Assembly: GCA_016793265.1 (NCBI GenBank)
Contig: JAEUHT010000211.1
Location: forward strand, 1 to 34,279
DNA length: 34,279 nucleotides
Source: Planctomycetota bacterium
GTDB taxonomy: Bacteria; Planctomycetota; UBA1135; UBA2386
Direction of reading: 5' to 3'
The notes under the pieces are model-generated. The model worked only from the letters and a program-made list of their open reading frames with translations. It had not been told where the DNA came from and did not search any database. Positions 1 to 7,919 of the stretch are shown one piece after another. The translations under genes and the position numbers were made by a program. The first letter of the stretch is position 1; every line of letters starts with the position of its first letter.

Positions 1-1
1 C

Positions 2-1450
2 GCCGCCGCCGGCGCACCGCTGGCGCTGGAGCGCGCGAACCTGCGCACGCTGGAGTCGACCGCGCCGCTGCTGAGCACCATGCTGCCGCGCGCCGAGGTG
101 GCGCCCCGCGAGGACGAGGCCGCTCAGGACTTCGCCGGCGACGTGCTGGCGAGCGCGCAGAAGCTCAAGGACCGGCTGGCCGCGCTGCCGATCGCGCCCG
201 CGCTCGACGGCCGCCGCAACGCCGCCCTGGCCCAGAGCCTCGCCGACTTCGAACAACGCGACCTCCCGGCCTGGCGCGAGAAGCAGTGGGCGGCGCTGCT
301 CGCCGGACTCGAACTGCGCCGCTCGCTCGTCACCCCGGGCGACCTGGTCAAGAACCAGGAGGCCCTGCGGGAGGACCTGACCCGCGTGCTGCAGCTCTAC
401 ACGGCCGGCAAGGCGGCGAACCAGGCGGAGCTCGGCAACCAGGTGAAGAAGCTGCTGGAGCGGCTCGGCGGCCAGTTCAAGCCGCTGCCGGAGGCCAAGG
501 ACCTCGTCGAGCTGACGGCGGCGATCGGCAACCTCGCCGACGCCGTGACGCGCGAACGTGAGACGGCCGAGGCCGACTGGTCCCCAGCGCTCGCCGAGCG
601 CGCGGCGACGGCGGCGCAGGCGCAGGCCCACCTGCTCGGCAGCGTGCTCGCGCGCCAGCTGCTCTTCGCCAAGGAGCAGCTGCGGGAACGCTTCGCGACG
701 CTGCGCCAGCGCCACCAACAGCTGAGCCGCAGCTTCCCGTTCACGCGCGACGGCGACGACTGCGCGCCGGCGGACTTCTTCCTCTGGCTCGACGCGCTGC
801 GCGAGGTGCACAAGGCCGGCCGCGAGCTGCCGCGCATCGCCGCCGGCAACCCGGCCAGCGCCGAGCTGTTCCCGGCCCCGCCGGCGGACTTCCTCACCCT
901 GCTCGACAAGGCCGAGCTGCTGGCGCGCCGCTTCGGCAACGACAAGCGCGAAGCCCGCGTCAACCTCTACGCCTACGAGACGAACCTCAAGAGCATCAGC
1001 ATCACGCTCGATGGCCAGAAGGTGCACGAGACCGGGCCGCTGATCAGCCCGAAGGCCGGTGAGGTGCGGCTCGGCCGCGGCACCGAGGGCCGGTTGCAGG
1101 TCGAAGTCGAACAACGCTCCGGCCGCCGGCTCTCGCTCGCCGAGCTCGACACCCAGGACCGGTGGCTGCGCGAGAAGAAGGGCCCGAACGGGCTGCCCGC
1201 CAACTTCTGGGCGCTGTTCCGGCTGGGCATGGCCGCCGACAAGGTCACCGAGGCGCCGCCGCGTACGTTCTCGATCCCGGGCATCGACCCGAAGCACGCC
1301 GCCCTGGTGGTGCTGAAGCTGCGCGTCGACGACACCGAGCGCCGGCAGAACCTGTTCCTGATCCTCAGCGGCGACGACAGCGACTCGCAGCTGCTGCTGC
1401 TCGACCCGAGCACCTACCGGCTCGACTTCCCCGACTTCCCCTGGAAGTAG
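2..1450 (+). CDS. tssM: T6SS membrane-complex protein TssM (IcmF/ImpL), C-terminal part
   Basis: The reading frame is open from base 2 with no stop upstream, so the 5' end lies outside the window; the visible part is about 482 residues ending at a TAG. TssM is the inner-membrane protein whose periplasmic C-terminal half contacts TssJ and anchors the secretion baseplate. The visible part shows a 'FPFTRDGDDCAPADFF' segment like the conserved 'YPF...D...ADF' block of TssM C-terminal domains, followed by a beta-rich tail ending 'FPDFPWK'. No transmembrane segment is visible, as expected because those are N-terminal. It ends 4 bp before tagF, the usual neighbour of tssM. The sequence is divergent, so the name rests on one motif plus context. 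Confidence 0.66.
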   Translation, partial: AAAGAPLALERANLRTLESTAPLLSTMLPRAEVAPREDEAAQDFAGDVLASAQKLKDRLAALPIAPALDGRRNAALAQSLADFEQRDLPAWREKQWAALLAGLELRRSLVTPGDLVKNQEALREDLTRVLQLYTAGKAANQAELGNQVKKLLERLGGQFKPLPEAKDLVELTAAIGNLADAVTRERETAEADWSPALAERAATAAQAQAHLLGSVLARQLLFAKEQLRERFATLRQRHQQLSRSFPFTRDGDDCAPADFFLWLDALREVHKAGRELPRIAAGNPASAELFPAPPADFLTLLDKAELLARRFGNDKREARVNLYAYETNLKSISITLDGQKVHETGPLISPKAGEVRLGRGTEGRLQVEVEQRSGRRLSLAELDTQDRWLREKKGPNGLPANFWALFRLGMAADKVTEAPPRTFSIPGIDPKHAALVVLKLRVDDTERRQNLFLILSGDDSDSQLLLLDPSTYRLDFPDFPWK

Positions 1451-1454
1451 CGCC

Positions 1455-2339
1455 ATGGAACTGCGCCGAATCGCCTGCTGCGGCAAGCTCCCGAGTGCTG
1501 GCGACTACGTGCGCGCCGGCCTCGAGGCGCCGTGGCAACGCGCGCTGTTCGACTGGCTCGTCGAGGGCTGGAGCCGCAGCCTCGCCAGTGGCACCGTGCG
1601 CGACCTCGGCGGCGTCGTACACCTGCTCGCCAAGCTGCCGGCGTGCGCCGGCTACGCCAGCCTGCTGTTGTGCCCGAGCCGGGATCGCGTCAACCGGCGC
1701 TTCCCGTTCGTGGTGATGGCCGAGCTGCTGGCAGAGGACACGTCGTGGGGGGAAGCGCTCGTGCTGCTGGCGCCACACTGGCTCGACGCCGCCCCGATCG
1801 GCGACCTCGCCGCGCGTGGCCTGGACGCCAATACGATCCGCGCCCAGGTGGAGGCGCTGAACCGCGACCGCACGCTGCCGGATCTGCAGCGCCATCGCCA
1901 GTGGCGACGACGGGCGGGACTCGGCGAACTGCCGGCCCAGGCGGCCAGCGGCGATCTGCGCGCCTGGCTGCGTGCGGTGGCGTTCGCGCGCTCGACGCCG
2001 ACGGTGCCCGAGTTCATCGTGCGCGGTGAGTGTGCGGGCGGCGTCGACGAACTGGCGGCGACCGTCGACATCACGCTCGCGCTCGGCCGCCACCCGGCGC
2101 GCACGATCGGCATCGACCTGCCGATCCAGGCCGCGGCGCGCTGGCGCCTTGGCTGCGCCGAGCTGCACCCGCGCTTCCTGCGCCCGCTGGTCTGGCACGA
2201 GGCGCCGAGCGACCTGGCCTTCGACCTCGGCAAGGAAGTGCCCCACGTGCCGGCCTCGTTCGCGGCGCCGACCGCCGATTCGCCCGCGCTCGACAGCACC
2301 ACCGTGCAGGCCCTGCTCGATGGAGCCCCCCGTGACTGA
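1455..2339 (+). CDS. tagF: T6SS-associated protein TagF
   Basis: This 294-residue protein begins with the TagF/SciT N-terminal pattern: 'CCGKLPSAGDYV' at about residues 8-19 matches the family 'GKLPshGDFv' start, and 'DRVNRRFPFVV' at about 77-87 matches the 'vDrvGRyFPl' block. In other species TagF is a negative post-translational regulator of T6SS assembly, acting on the Fha/membrane complex, often together with the PpkA/PppA kinase-phosphatase pair. Neither partner is in this window. The C-terminal third is unlike classic TagF and could hold a lineage-specific region. The ATG lies 4 bp after the tssM stop, so the two are probably co-transcribed. Its 3' end overlaps the sigma-factor gene. 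Confidence 0.85.
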   Translation: MELRRIACCGKLPSAGDYVRAGLEAPWQRALFDWLVEGWSRSLASGTVRDLGGVVHLLAKLPACAGYASLLLCPSRDRVNRRFPFVVMAELLAEDTSWGEALVLLAPHWLDAAPIGDLAARGLDANTIRAQVEALNRDRTLPDLQRHRQWRRRAGLGELPAQAASGDLRAWLRAVAFARSTPTVPEFIVRGECAGGVDELAATVDITLALGRHPARTIGIDLPIQAAARWRLGCAELHPRFLRPLVWHEAPSDLAFDLGKEVPHVPASFAAPTADSPALDSTTVQALLDGAPRD

Positions 2340-3036
2340 TCCCGACGTGCCGCCGCCGGCCTCGCCCGAGCCGGCCGTCGACGTGGCCCAGGCCGCGCAG
2401 GACACGCAGTTCATCGTGCAGTCGGCCCAACGCAACGAGCAACAGGCATGGACCCTGCTGTCGGCGAAGATCCTGTTCTTCCTGCGCTCGCGCTTCGGCG
2501 GTGTGCACCTGCCGAGTGAACTCGAGTTCGACGACTTCTCCAGCGAGGTCATGGTGCGCATCCTCGGCGAGATCCAGCGCTTCAAGGACACCGGCAAGGG
2601 CTCGTTCTGGGGCTGGGTCTACATCCTGTCGCAGAACCGCCTCAACGACCTCTGGCGGCAGCACCAGCGCCGCCAGCGCCTCGGTCTGCTCGGGCGCGGC
2701 GAGCCCGCGCCGGGCGAAGCGACCGGCGCGGCCAGGCCCGGCGCCGACCTCGATGCGGTCAGCAACCCGCAGCAGGCGTCGCCGTCGGAGCTGGCGCAGG
2801 CGGGTGAGATCGAAGCCATCGAACGGCAATGCGTGGCGCAGCTGCCGGCGAGCATGGGCCGCATCTACCTGCTGCGCCGCGAGCAGGAGCTGCCATTCGA
2901 GGAGATCAGCGGCCTGTTCGGCGGCACCAAGCCGGTCACGCTGCGCAGCTACTACAAGCGCGCCCGCGACTTCGTGAAGGACTGCATCCTGCGCAAGGTC
3001 GACCGCTTCGGCGCCACGTTCCCCGGCTGGCAGTGA
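2332..3036 (+). CDS. ECF-type RNA polymerase sigma factor embedded in the T6SS locus
   Basis: This is a 234-residue sigma-70 family protein of ECF architecture. Region 2 spans about residues 28-110 and includes 'ELEFDDFSSEVMVRIL' and 'GSFWGWVYILSQNRLNDLWR'. A charged, Pro/Ala-rich linker follows. Region 4 lies near residues 165-215, with 'LPASMGRIYLLRREQELPFEEI' and a helix-turn-helix. The GTG at 2332 is preferred because GGAG at 2322-2325 sits 6 bp upstream. An in-frame ATG at 2320 has no ribosome site. The gene overlaps the end of tagF by 8 bp, so it is coupled to the T6SS operon and may direct transcription of T6SS genes. No anti-sigma factor gene is adjacent. The target promoters are unknown. 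Confidence 0.88.
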   Translation: MTDPDVPPPASPEPAVDVAQAAQDTQFIVQSAQRNEQQAWTLLSAKILFFLRSRFGGVHLPSELEFDDFSSEVMVRILGEIQRFKDTGKGSFWGWVYILSQNRLNDLWRQHQRRQRLGLLGRGEPAPGEATGAARPGADLDAVSNPQQASPSELAQAGEIEAIERQCVAQLPASMGRIYLLRREQELPFEEISGLFGGTKPVTLRSYYKRARDFVKDCILRKVDRFGATFPGWQ

Positions 3037-3054
3037 GCCCGGCCCGCAGTGAAG

Positions 3055-3074
3055 CCGGCCCGCATCCGGGCCGG
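3055..3074. terminator. hairpin between convergent sigma-factor and tssA genes
   Basis: Perfect 8-bp inverted repeat (CCGGCCCG / CGGGCCGG) with a 4-nt CATC loop. It lies 18 bp after the sigma-factor stop and 17 bp before the end of the opposing tssA gene, so it could serve both strands. There is no T-tract, so intrinsic termination is uncertain. Confidence 0.5.
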
Positions 3075-3091
3075 GCGACCGCCGGACGGCA

Positions 3092-4156
3092 TCACGGCTC
3101 TTCGGGCGCGGTGATGCCGAGCGTCTTGCGCACGAGGGACATCGTGTCGTTGCTCTCGACGAGGTCCTGCATGACCTCCTCGAAGCTCATGTTGAGCCAG
3201 CGCACACAACGTTCGACCAGGAACGACACCGGGCTGTGCGGCTCGTTCGCCCGCAGGAAGCGCGCCACCTGCTGCAGCGCCATCGTCGCGTCGTGCCGGG
3301 AACGCAGCGCCCCGGGCGCCGCCGCCGCCACGCTGCCCGCCGCCGCCTCGTGGCGGTCGGCCACCGGCGCCGCCGCGGCCGCAGGCCCACCACCGGCGCG
3401 CAGCGCCGCCAGCTTGTCGAACAGCTCGCGCAGGCCGCGGAACGACGGCGCCTCGTCGCCGAGCCGTTCGTTGGCCAGCGCCTCCAGGCGATCGAGCGCC
3501 TGCACGCAGCGCGCCACGCCGGCCGCGACCGCCTCGATCGCCGCCGGCGGCGTCGCCGCCAAGGCCGTCGCCCACTGCTCGGGTGTGGTGCGCCCGGCCT
3601 TGCGCATCTCCTCGAACTGCACGAGGTTCGTACGCTGTGCGTCCTCCATGCGCCTGGCGTCCTCGTAGTCGAGCAACGTCAACTCGCCGGCGCCGCCGCT
3701 GGTCAGCGCCACCGCGCGCACCGTGTCGAGGCACTCACGCGAGTTGGCCGGCCAGCCGACCCACTTGGCGCGGATCGGGCCGACGATCTCGACCTGGCCA
3801 CCGTCGCGTTCCACCCCCGGCCAGACATCGGCCCAGAAGACCTCGACGAGGCCGGCCAGCAGCTCGAGCCCAGCGGCGAGGCCGTCGAAGCCCGAGAGCG
3901 CGGTCCACGCCTCGGTGAGGTAGGCCGCCAGCTCGAGGTCCTTGGTGTCGCTGCCCAGCACCTTGCGGCATCGGGCCTCGACGCCGCGGAAGTCGGGCTC
4001 CTTGGGCGGCACCCCCTCCGGCATCAGCGCCGGATCGTCGCGCCGACGCAGCTCGCGCACGGCCACGAACACGTCGTCGCGCGTACTGGCGCGCAGGTCG
4101 GCACCGGACGGCGCCTCGGGACGAATGGGATGCAACAGCGTGGAGACGTCGATCAT
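3092..4156 (-). CDS. tssA: T6SS baseplate/cap protein TssA (ImpA family)
   Basis: This 354-residue protein carries an ImpA_N domain at about residues 8-130: 'PIRPEAPSGADLR' near the start, then 'EPDFRGVEARC', 'SKDLELAAYLTEAW' type sequence and 'VFWADVWPGV', all typical of TssA. TssA initiates and caps tail-sheath polymerisation at the baseplate. A long Ala/Gly/Pro-rich linker around residues 250-290 separates this from a short C-terminal block, 'EPHSPVSFLVERCVRWLNMSF', which corresponds to the family's 'EP.SP...LL.RA....M.F' signature. It is the only T6SS core gene here on the minus strand, divergent from tssB with 106 bp between the starts, and it converges on the sigma-factor gene. Confidence 0.92.
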   Translation of the reverse strand: MIDVSTLLHPIRPEAPSGADLRASTRDDVFVAVRELRRRDDPALMPEGVPPKEPDFRGVEARCRKVLGSDTKDLELAAYLTEAWTALSGFDGLAAGLELLAGLVEVFWADVWPGVERDGGQVEIVGPIRAKWVGWPANSRECLDTVRAVALTSGGAGELTLLDYEDARRMEDAQRTNLVQFEEMRKAGRTTPEQWATALAATPPAAIEAVAAGVARCVQALDRLEALANERLGDEAPSFRGLRELFDKLAALRAGGGPAAAAAPVADRHEAAAGSVAAAAPGALRSRHDATMALQQVARFLRANEPHSPVSFLVERCVRWLNMSFEEVMQDLVESNDTMSLVRKTLGITAPEEP

Positions 4157-4262
4157 GGGCGAGCCGGTCGCGAGCCGCGCCGGTAGTTGCGTTGGCAGCG
4201 GTGCAATCTACGGAGAGGGTTGCTATGGTTGCCAGCCCCGTCGTCCAAGCAAGAGGCAGCGA
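4157..4262. promoter_or_regulatory. divergent tssA/tssB intergenic region, probable promoters both ways
   Basis: These 106 bp separate two divergently transcribed T6SS genes, so they should hold promoters in both directions. An AT-richer patch with TATGGT at 4224-4229 could be a -10 element for tssB, but no well-spaced -35 is visible. The tssB ribosome site AAGAGG lies at 4251-4256. Confidence 0.35.
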
Positions 4263-4757
4263 ATGTCCGAAAGCAGCCAGTCGAAGAAGGCCAGGGTCCG
4301 TCCACCGCGTGTCCACATCGCCTACGAGGTCGAGACCGGCGGCGCCATGCAGATGAAGGAACTCCCGTTCGTGTCCGGGGTCATGTCCGACCTCGCCGGC
4401 CACCAGAAGCGGGAGACCAAGCTGAAGGACCGCAAGTTCGTCGACATCGACCGCGACAACTTCGACCAGGTGCTCAAGGGCATCGCGCCGAAGCTCGAGT
4501 TCAAGGTCGACAACAAGCTCTCGGGCGAAGGTGAGATGGGCGTGTCGCTGAACTTCGAGAAGCTGGACGACTTCTCGCCGACGCAGGTGGCGCGCCAGGT
4601 CGAGCCGATGGCCAAGCTGCTGGAGCTGCGGCAGCAACTCGTCGACCTCAAGAACCGCGTCGACAGCAACGACCGCCTCGGCGAGCTGCTCAACGAGATG
4701 CTCACCAACGAGGACTTGCGCAAGAAGCTCAAGGAGAAGCTCGACAGCGGCAGCTGA
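4263..4757 (+). CDS. tssB: T6SS contractile sheath small subunit TssB (VipA)
   Basis: This 164-residue protein has the TssB pattern: 'RVHIAYEVETGGA' near residue 20, 'ELPFVSGVMSDLAG' at about 36-50, 'KLKDRKFVDIDRDNFD' at about 55-70, and a C-terminal 'EGEMGVSLNFEKLDDFSP' region followed by helices that bind TssC. TssB and TssC form the contractile sheath around the Hcp tube. The ATG at 4263 is chosen because AAGAGG lies 6 bp upstream and the family starts just before this block. In-frame upstream codons have no homology. Length is normal for the family (about 160-170). It is the first gene of the long plus-strand structural operon. Confidence 0.95.
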   Translation: MSESSQSKKARVRPPRVHIAYEVETGGAMQMKELPFVSGVMSDLAGHQKRETKLKDRKFVDIDRDNFDQVLKGIAPKLEFKVDNKLSGEGEMGVSLNFEKLDDFSPTQVARQVEPMAKLLELRQQLVDLKNRVDSNDRLGELLNEMLTNEDLRKKLKEKLDSGS

Positions 4758-4798
4758 CGAGCCACTCCCGACCCTCCACCGAACCCACGCTCCCGTCC

Positions 4799-4830
4799 AA
4801 GCCCCCGAGTCCGAAAGCCCCCGAGTCCGA
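4799..4830 (+). repeat. exact 16-bp tandem duplication just upstream of tssC
   Basis: AAGCCCCCGAGTCCGA occurs twice head-to-tail (4799-4814 and 4815-4830), ending one base before the tssC ATG at 4832. It occupies the position where the tssC ribosome-binding site should be. Only weak CGAG elements are present there. Confidence 0.9.
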
Positions 4831-4831
4831 G

Positions 4832-6319
4832 ATGGCAAAGCAAGAGAAGGCCAAGCAGGCGCCGGTCCAGGAACTGGCCCAGGATCCCTCGATGTTCCTC
4901 GACGCGGTGCTCGCCGAGGGCATCCGCGCCAAGGACGCCGACGCCAAGAAGCACGGCACCGAGCTGGTGCGCAACTTCGTCGAAGAGCTGATGAAGGGCA
5001 TGTCGGTGCGCCCCGGCGTCACCAAGACGCTGAACGAGCACATCGTCTCGATCGACAGCCTCTTGTCGGCCCAGCTCAACGAGATCCTGCACCACCCCGA
5101 CTTCCAGCGCCTCGAAGCGGCGTGGCGCGGCTTGAAGCAGTTCGTGTCGAGCACCGAGACCGGTGAGTTCCAGAAGATCCGCGTGCTCGACGTCGGCAAG
5201 ACGGAGCTGCTGCGCGATTTCCAGTCGGCCTCCGAGTTCACCGAGAGCGCGCTCTGGAAGAAGGTCTACCAGGGCGGCTACGGCCAGGCCGGTGCCGATC
5301 CGTTCGCCATGCTGATCGGCGACTTCGAGTTCGACAAGGGCGGCATGGACATCGAGCTGCTGCAGCACATCTCGGCGGTCGCCGCCGGGGCGCACGCACC
5401 GTTCGTCGCCGCCGCCGGCGCCGGCATGTTCGGCATGGAGAGCTTCACCGAGCTGCCCGAGCCGCGCGACCTCGCCAAGATCTTCGACAAGAGCAACCCG
5501 GCCAACACCAAATGGCTGTCGTTCCGCGACTCCGACGACTCGCGCTACGTGGCCCTGTGCCTGCCGCACGTGCTCGGTCGCCAGCCCTACGGCGAGGACA
5601 ACAAGGTCGACGAGTTCGACTTCCAGGAGGACGTCGACGGCAACGCCCACGACAAGTACCTCTGGGCCAACGCCGCCTACAGCTTCGCCAGCCGCGCCAC
5701 CGACGCCTTCGCCAAGCACCACTGGACGGTCGCCATCCGCGGCCTCGAAGGTGGCGGCAAGGTCGAGAACCTGCCGATCCACAAGTTCCGCACGCGCGAG
5801 GGCGACATCAGCTCGAAGTGCCCGACCGAGGTGCTGATCCCCGACGACCGCGAGAAGGAGCTGTCGGACCTCGGCTTCGTGCCGCTGATCAACTACCAGA
5901 ACACCGACTACGCGGTGTTCTTCGGCGCCAGCTCGGCGCAGCGGCCGAAGAAGTTCCAGGACGCCAACGCGACCGCCAACGCCTTCTTGTCGGCGCAGCT
6001 GCCCTACCTGTTCTCCGTCAGCCGCATCGCCCACTACCTCAAGGTCATCTGCCGCGACAAGACCGGTTCGTTCATGTCGCGCGGCGAGACCGAGAGCTTC
6101 CTGAACAAGTGGATCAGCAACTACGTGCTGCTGAACGACGAAGCGACCCAGGAGCAGAAGGCCAAGTTCCCGCTGCGCGAGGCCCGCATCGACGTCGTCG
6201 AGGACAAGGCGCGGCCCGGCTTCTACAGCGCCATCGCCTACCTGCGACCGCACTTCCAGCTCGAAGGCCTCAACGTCTCGCTGCGCCTCGTCGCCTCGCT
6301 GCCGGGTCAGGCCAAGTAG
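4832..6319 (+). CDS. tssC: T6SS contractile sheath large subunit TssC (VipB)
   Basis: This 495-residue protein is a full-length TssC. Family blocks include 'HHPDFQRLEAAWRGLKQFV' at about residues 90-108, 'GDFEFD' near 165, 'HISAVAAGAHAPFVAAA' near 178-194, 'RDSDDSRYVALCLPHVLGRQPYG' near 232-254, and the C-terminal 'LREARIDVVEDKARPGFYSAIAYLRPHFQLEGL' block that interlocks with TssB. The sheath contracts to drive the Hcp-VgrG needle and is recycled by ClpV. It follows tssB by 74 bp, a stretch containing a 16-bp tandem duplication. The ribosome site is weak. Confidence 0.97.
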   Translation: MAKQEKAKQAPVQELAQDPSMFLDAVLAEGIRAKDADAKKHGTELVRNFVEELMKGMSVRPGVTKTLNEHIVSIDSLLSAQLNEILHHPDFQRLEAAWRGLKQFVSSTETGEFQKIRVLDVGKTELLRDFQSASEFTESALWKKVYQGGYGQAGADPFAMLIGDFEFDKGGMDIELLQHISAVAAGAHAPFVAAAGAGMFGMESFTELPEPRDLAKIFDKSNPANTKWLSFRDSDDSRYVALCLPHVLGRQPYGEDNKVDEFDFQEDVDGNAHDKYLWANAAYSFASRATDAFAKHHWTVAIRGLEGGGKVENLPIHKFRTREGDISSKCPTEVLIPDDREKELSDLGFVPLINYQNTDYAVFFGASSAQRPKKFQDANATANAFLSAQLPYLFSVSRIAHYLKVICRDKTGSFMSRGETESFLNKWISNYVLLNDEATQEQKAKFPLREARIDVVEDKARPGFYSAIAYLRPHFQLEGLNVSLRLVASLPGQAK

Positions 6320-6458
6320 GCCCCCCGGCGCAAGCGGCGCCACGACCGGACCCGCCGCTGCCCGCCGCTGCCGCCATCCGTGGCACCTGCCGTCGCAGGG
6401 CAATCCTGCAACACTCGCGACCGACCGGCCGTTGACCCTGCCAATACCAACCGACTCC

Positions 6459-6475
6459 GGCCCCTCGCCGGGGCC
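6459..6475 (+). other. hairpin upstream of the hcp ribosome site
   Basis: Perfect 6-bp stem (GGCCCC / GGGGCC, loop TCGCC). It ends 5 bp before the strong ribosome site of hcp (AAGAGGAG, 6481-6488) and 20 bp before the hcp start, within the 176-bp tssC-hcp gap. It could be an mRNA 5' stabiliser or processing element. GC richness makes chance hairpins common. Confidence 0.4.
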
Positions 6476-6495
6476 AATCCAAGAGGAGACTGAAA

Positions 6496-6987
6496 ATGGT
6501 TTCGACGATGTTCCTGAAGATCGACGGTGTGAAGGGTGAGAGCACGGACTCCAACCACAAGGACGAGATCGAGCTGATGTCCTACAGCCACGGCGTCTCG
6601 CAGCCGACCTCCGCGGTCGCGAGCACGGCCGGCGGCGGCACCAGCGGCCGCTGCAACCACACCGACCTGACGGTCACCAAGTTCCTCGACGTCAGCTCGC
6701 CGGTCCTCAACGGGCTGTGCTGCATCGGCAAGCACATCGACTCGGTGGTGCTCACGCTGCGGCGCGCCGACGGCGACAAGAGCATTCCCTACATGGTCTA
6801 CAAGCTGAAGGACGTCGTCATCTCGAGCGTCAGCGTCGGCGGCTCCTCGGACCAGGTGCCGGTCGAGACCCTGACCTTCAACTACTCCAAGATCGAATGG
6901 GAGTACAGCAAGCAGGCCCGCGCCAAGGGTGGTGAATCGGGCAAGACCAACGGCAGCTGGGACCTGTCGAAGAACGCCTCGAGCTGA
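6496..6987 (+). CDS. hcp: T6SS tube protein Hcp (TssD)
   Basis: This 163-residue protein is an Hcp ring subunit. 'MFLKIDGVKGES' at residues 5-16, 'EIELMSYSHGV' at about 24-34, 'VTKFLDVSSPVL' at about 57-68 and 'VPVETLTFNYSKIEWEY' at about 124-140 match the family. Hcp hexamers stack into the expelled tube and can carry small effectors inside the ring. The ATG is fixed by AAGAGGAG with 7-bp spacing, the strongest ribosome site seen in this window, which fits the large amount of Hcp needed. Hairpins lie on both sides of the gene. It sits between tssC and tagJ. Confidence 0.96.
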   Translation: MVSTMFLKIDGVKGESTDSNHKDEIELMSYSHGVSQPTSAVASTAGGGTSGRCNHTDLTVTKFLDVSSPVLNGLCCIGKHIDSVVLTLRRADGDKSIPYMVYKLKDVVISSVSVGGSSDQVPVETLTFNYSKIEWEYSKQARAKGGESGKTNGSWDLSKNASS

Positions 6988-6993
6988 CCGGTA

Positions 6994-7041
6994 GAGCCGC
7001 CCCGCGCGGCGGGGCTGCTCGCTCGCGCGACACCCTGTCGC
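6994..7041 (+). terminator. tandem hairpins after hcp (terminator or mRNA stabiliser)
   Basis: The first hairpin spans 6994-7020: a 7-bp GCCCCGC/GCGGGGC stem with a 3-nt loop, extended by 4 bp beyond one mismatch, beginning 7 bp after the hcp stop. The second spans 7027-7041: GCGACA/TGTCGC with a CCC loop. Neither has a T-tract. Partial termination or 3'-end protection of hcp mRNA is plausible. Confidence 0.5.
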
Positions 7042-7115
7042 CCCCTTCGCCACCCCCGCCGCAACACCCACTCCGGGGTGGCGATCCCGCGATCTTCCGA
7101 CGATGATCCGAGCGC

Positions 7116-7916
7116 ATGGAAGTCGTCGAACTGCTGCGTCGCGGTGAGTTGCAAGCGGCGATCGAGGCTGCGACCAACGGTGTGCGCCGGGCGCCCGCGG
7201 ACATCGACCAGCGCTACGCCTTGGTTGCCTTGCTGGCGATGCAGGGGGAGCTCGATCGCGCCGACTCCCACCTCGAGGCCATCGGCTCGTTGCGGCCCGA
7301 CCTCGCCTTCGCGGTCAGCGTCTACCGCGCGTGCCTCGAGGCCGAAGAGGAGCGGCGCCGCGTCTTCGCCGGCAAGGCGGAGCCCGGCCGCCCGCCGGAG
7401 CCCTCGGCGATCGTCGACCGCCGCATCACCTTGCGGCGCTGCCTGCTCGGCGCCGGCGACGCGGCGGCGGCGATGTCCGCCTGCGCCGACGAGCCACCGG
7501 TCGCCGGCACGCTCGACGGCCGGACATTCGCGGCGCTCGTCGACCACGACGACGCGCTGGGCGGCGTGCTCGAGGTGTTCGCCAGCGGTCGTTATCTGTG
7601 GCTGCCGTTCGCCAACCTGCGCAGCCTCAGCTTCGAACCGCCGAAGGGGCTGTTCGACCTGCTCTGGGTCGGCTGCAACTTCGAGGATCACGACGGCCGC
7701 CGCGCCTCGGTGCACGTGCCAGTGCTCTACGCCGGCAGCCACACGCACGCCGACCCGCTGGTGCGCTGCGGTCGCAAGACCGAGTGGAGCGACGAGGCCG
7801 GCGTCGCTTTCCGCGGCTTCGGGCCGCGTGTGCTGCGCGCCGACGACCAGGAGGTGCCGCTGCTCGACGTACGCCGCATCGACCTGACCCGCCCGGCCGG
7901 CGCCGCGCACGGATGA
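7116..7916 (+). CDS. tagJ: T6SS accessory protein TagJ (ImpE/SciE family)
   Basis: This 266-residue protein matches the ImpE family. An N-terminal TPR-like helical part, about residues 1-75, begins 'VVELLRRGELQAAIEAA'. The diagnostic C-terminal block is 'GGVLEVFASGRYLWLPF' at about 148-164, then 'LRSLSFEPPKGLFDLLW' and 'GRKTEWSD'. In Pseudomonas the homologue TagJ (HsiE1) binds the N-terminal helix of the TssB homologue (HsiB1) and modulates sheath handling by ClpV. It is found with only some T6SS classes. The start is 128 bp after hcp and has no clear ribosome site, so the exact start is moderately uncertain. The stop lies 3 bp before the tssE start. Confidence 0.88.
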   Translation: MEVVELLRRGELQAAIEAATNGVRRAPADIDQRYALVALLAMQGELDRADSHLEAIGSLRPDLAFAVSVYRACLEAEEERRRVFAGKAEPGRPPEPSAIVDRRITLRRCLLGAGDAAAAMSACADEPPVAGTLDGRTFAALVDHDDALGGVLEVFASGRYLWLPFANLRSLSFEPPKGLFDLLWVGCNFEDHDGRRASVHVPVLYAGSHTHADPLVRCGRKTEWSDEAGVAFRGFGPRVLRADDQEVPLLDVRRIDLTRPAGAAHG

Positions 7917-7919
7917 GCG

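Noticed and set aside
4193..4206. sigma-54-like TGGCA...TGCA upstream of tssB
   Set aside because: The GG and GC elements are about 3 bp closer than the required -24/-12 spacing.
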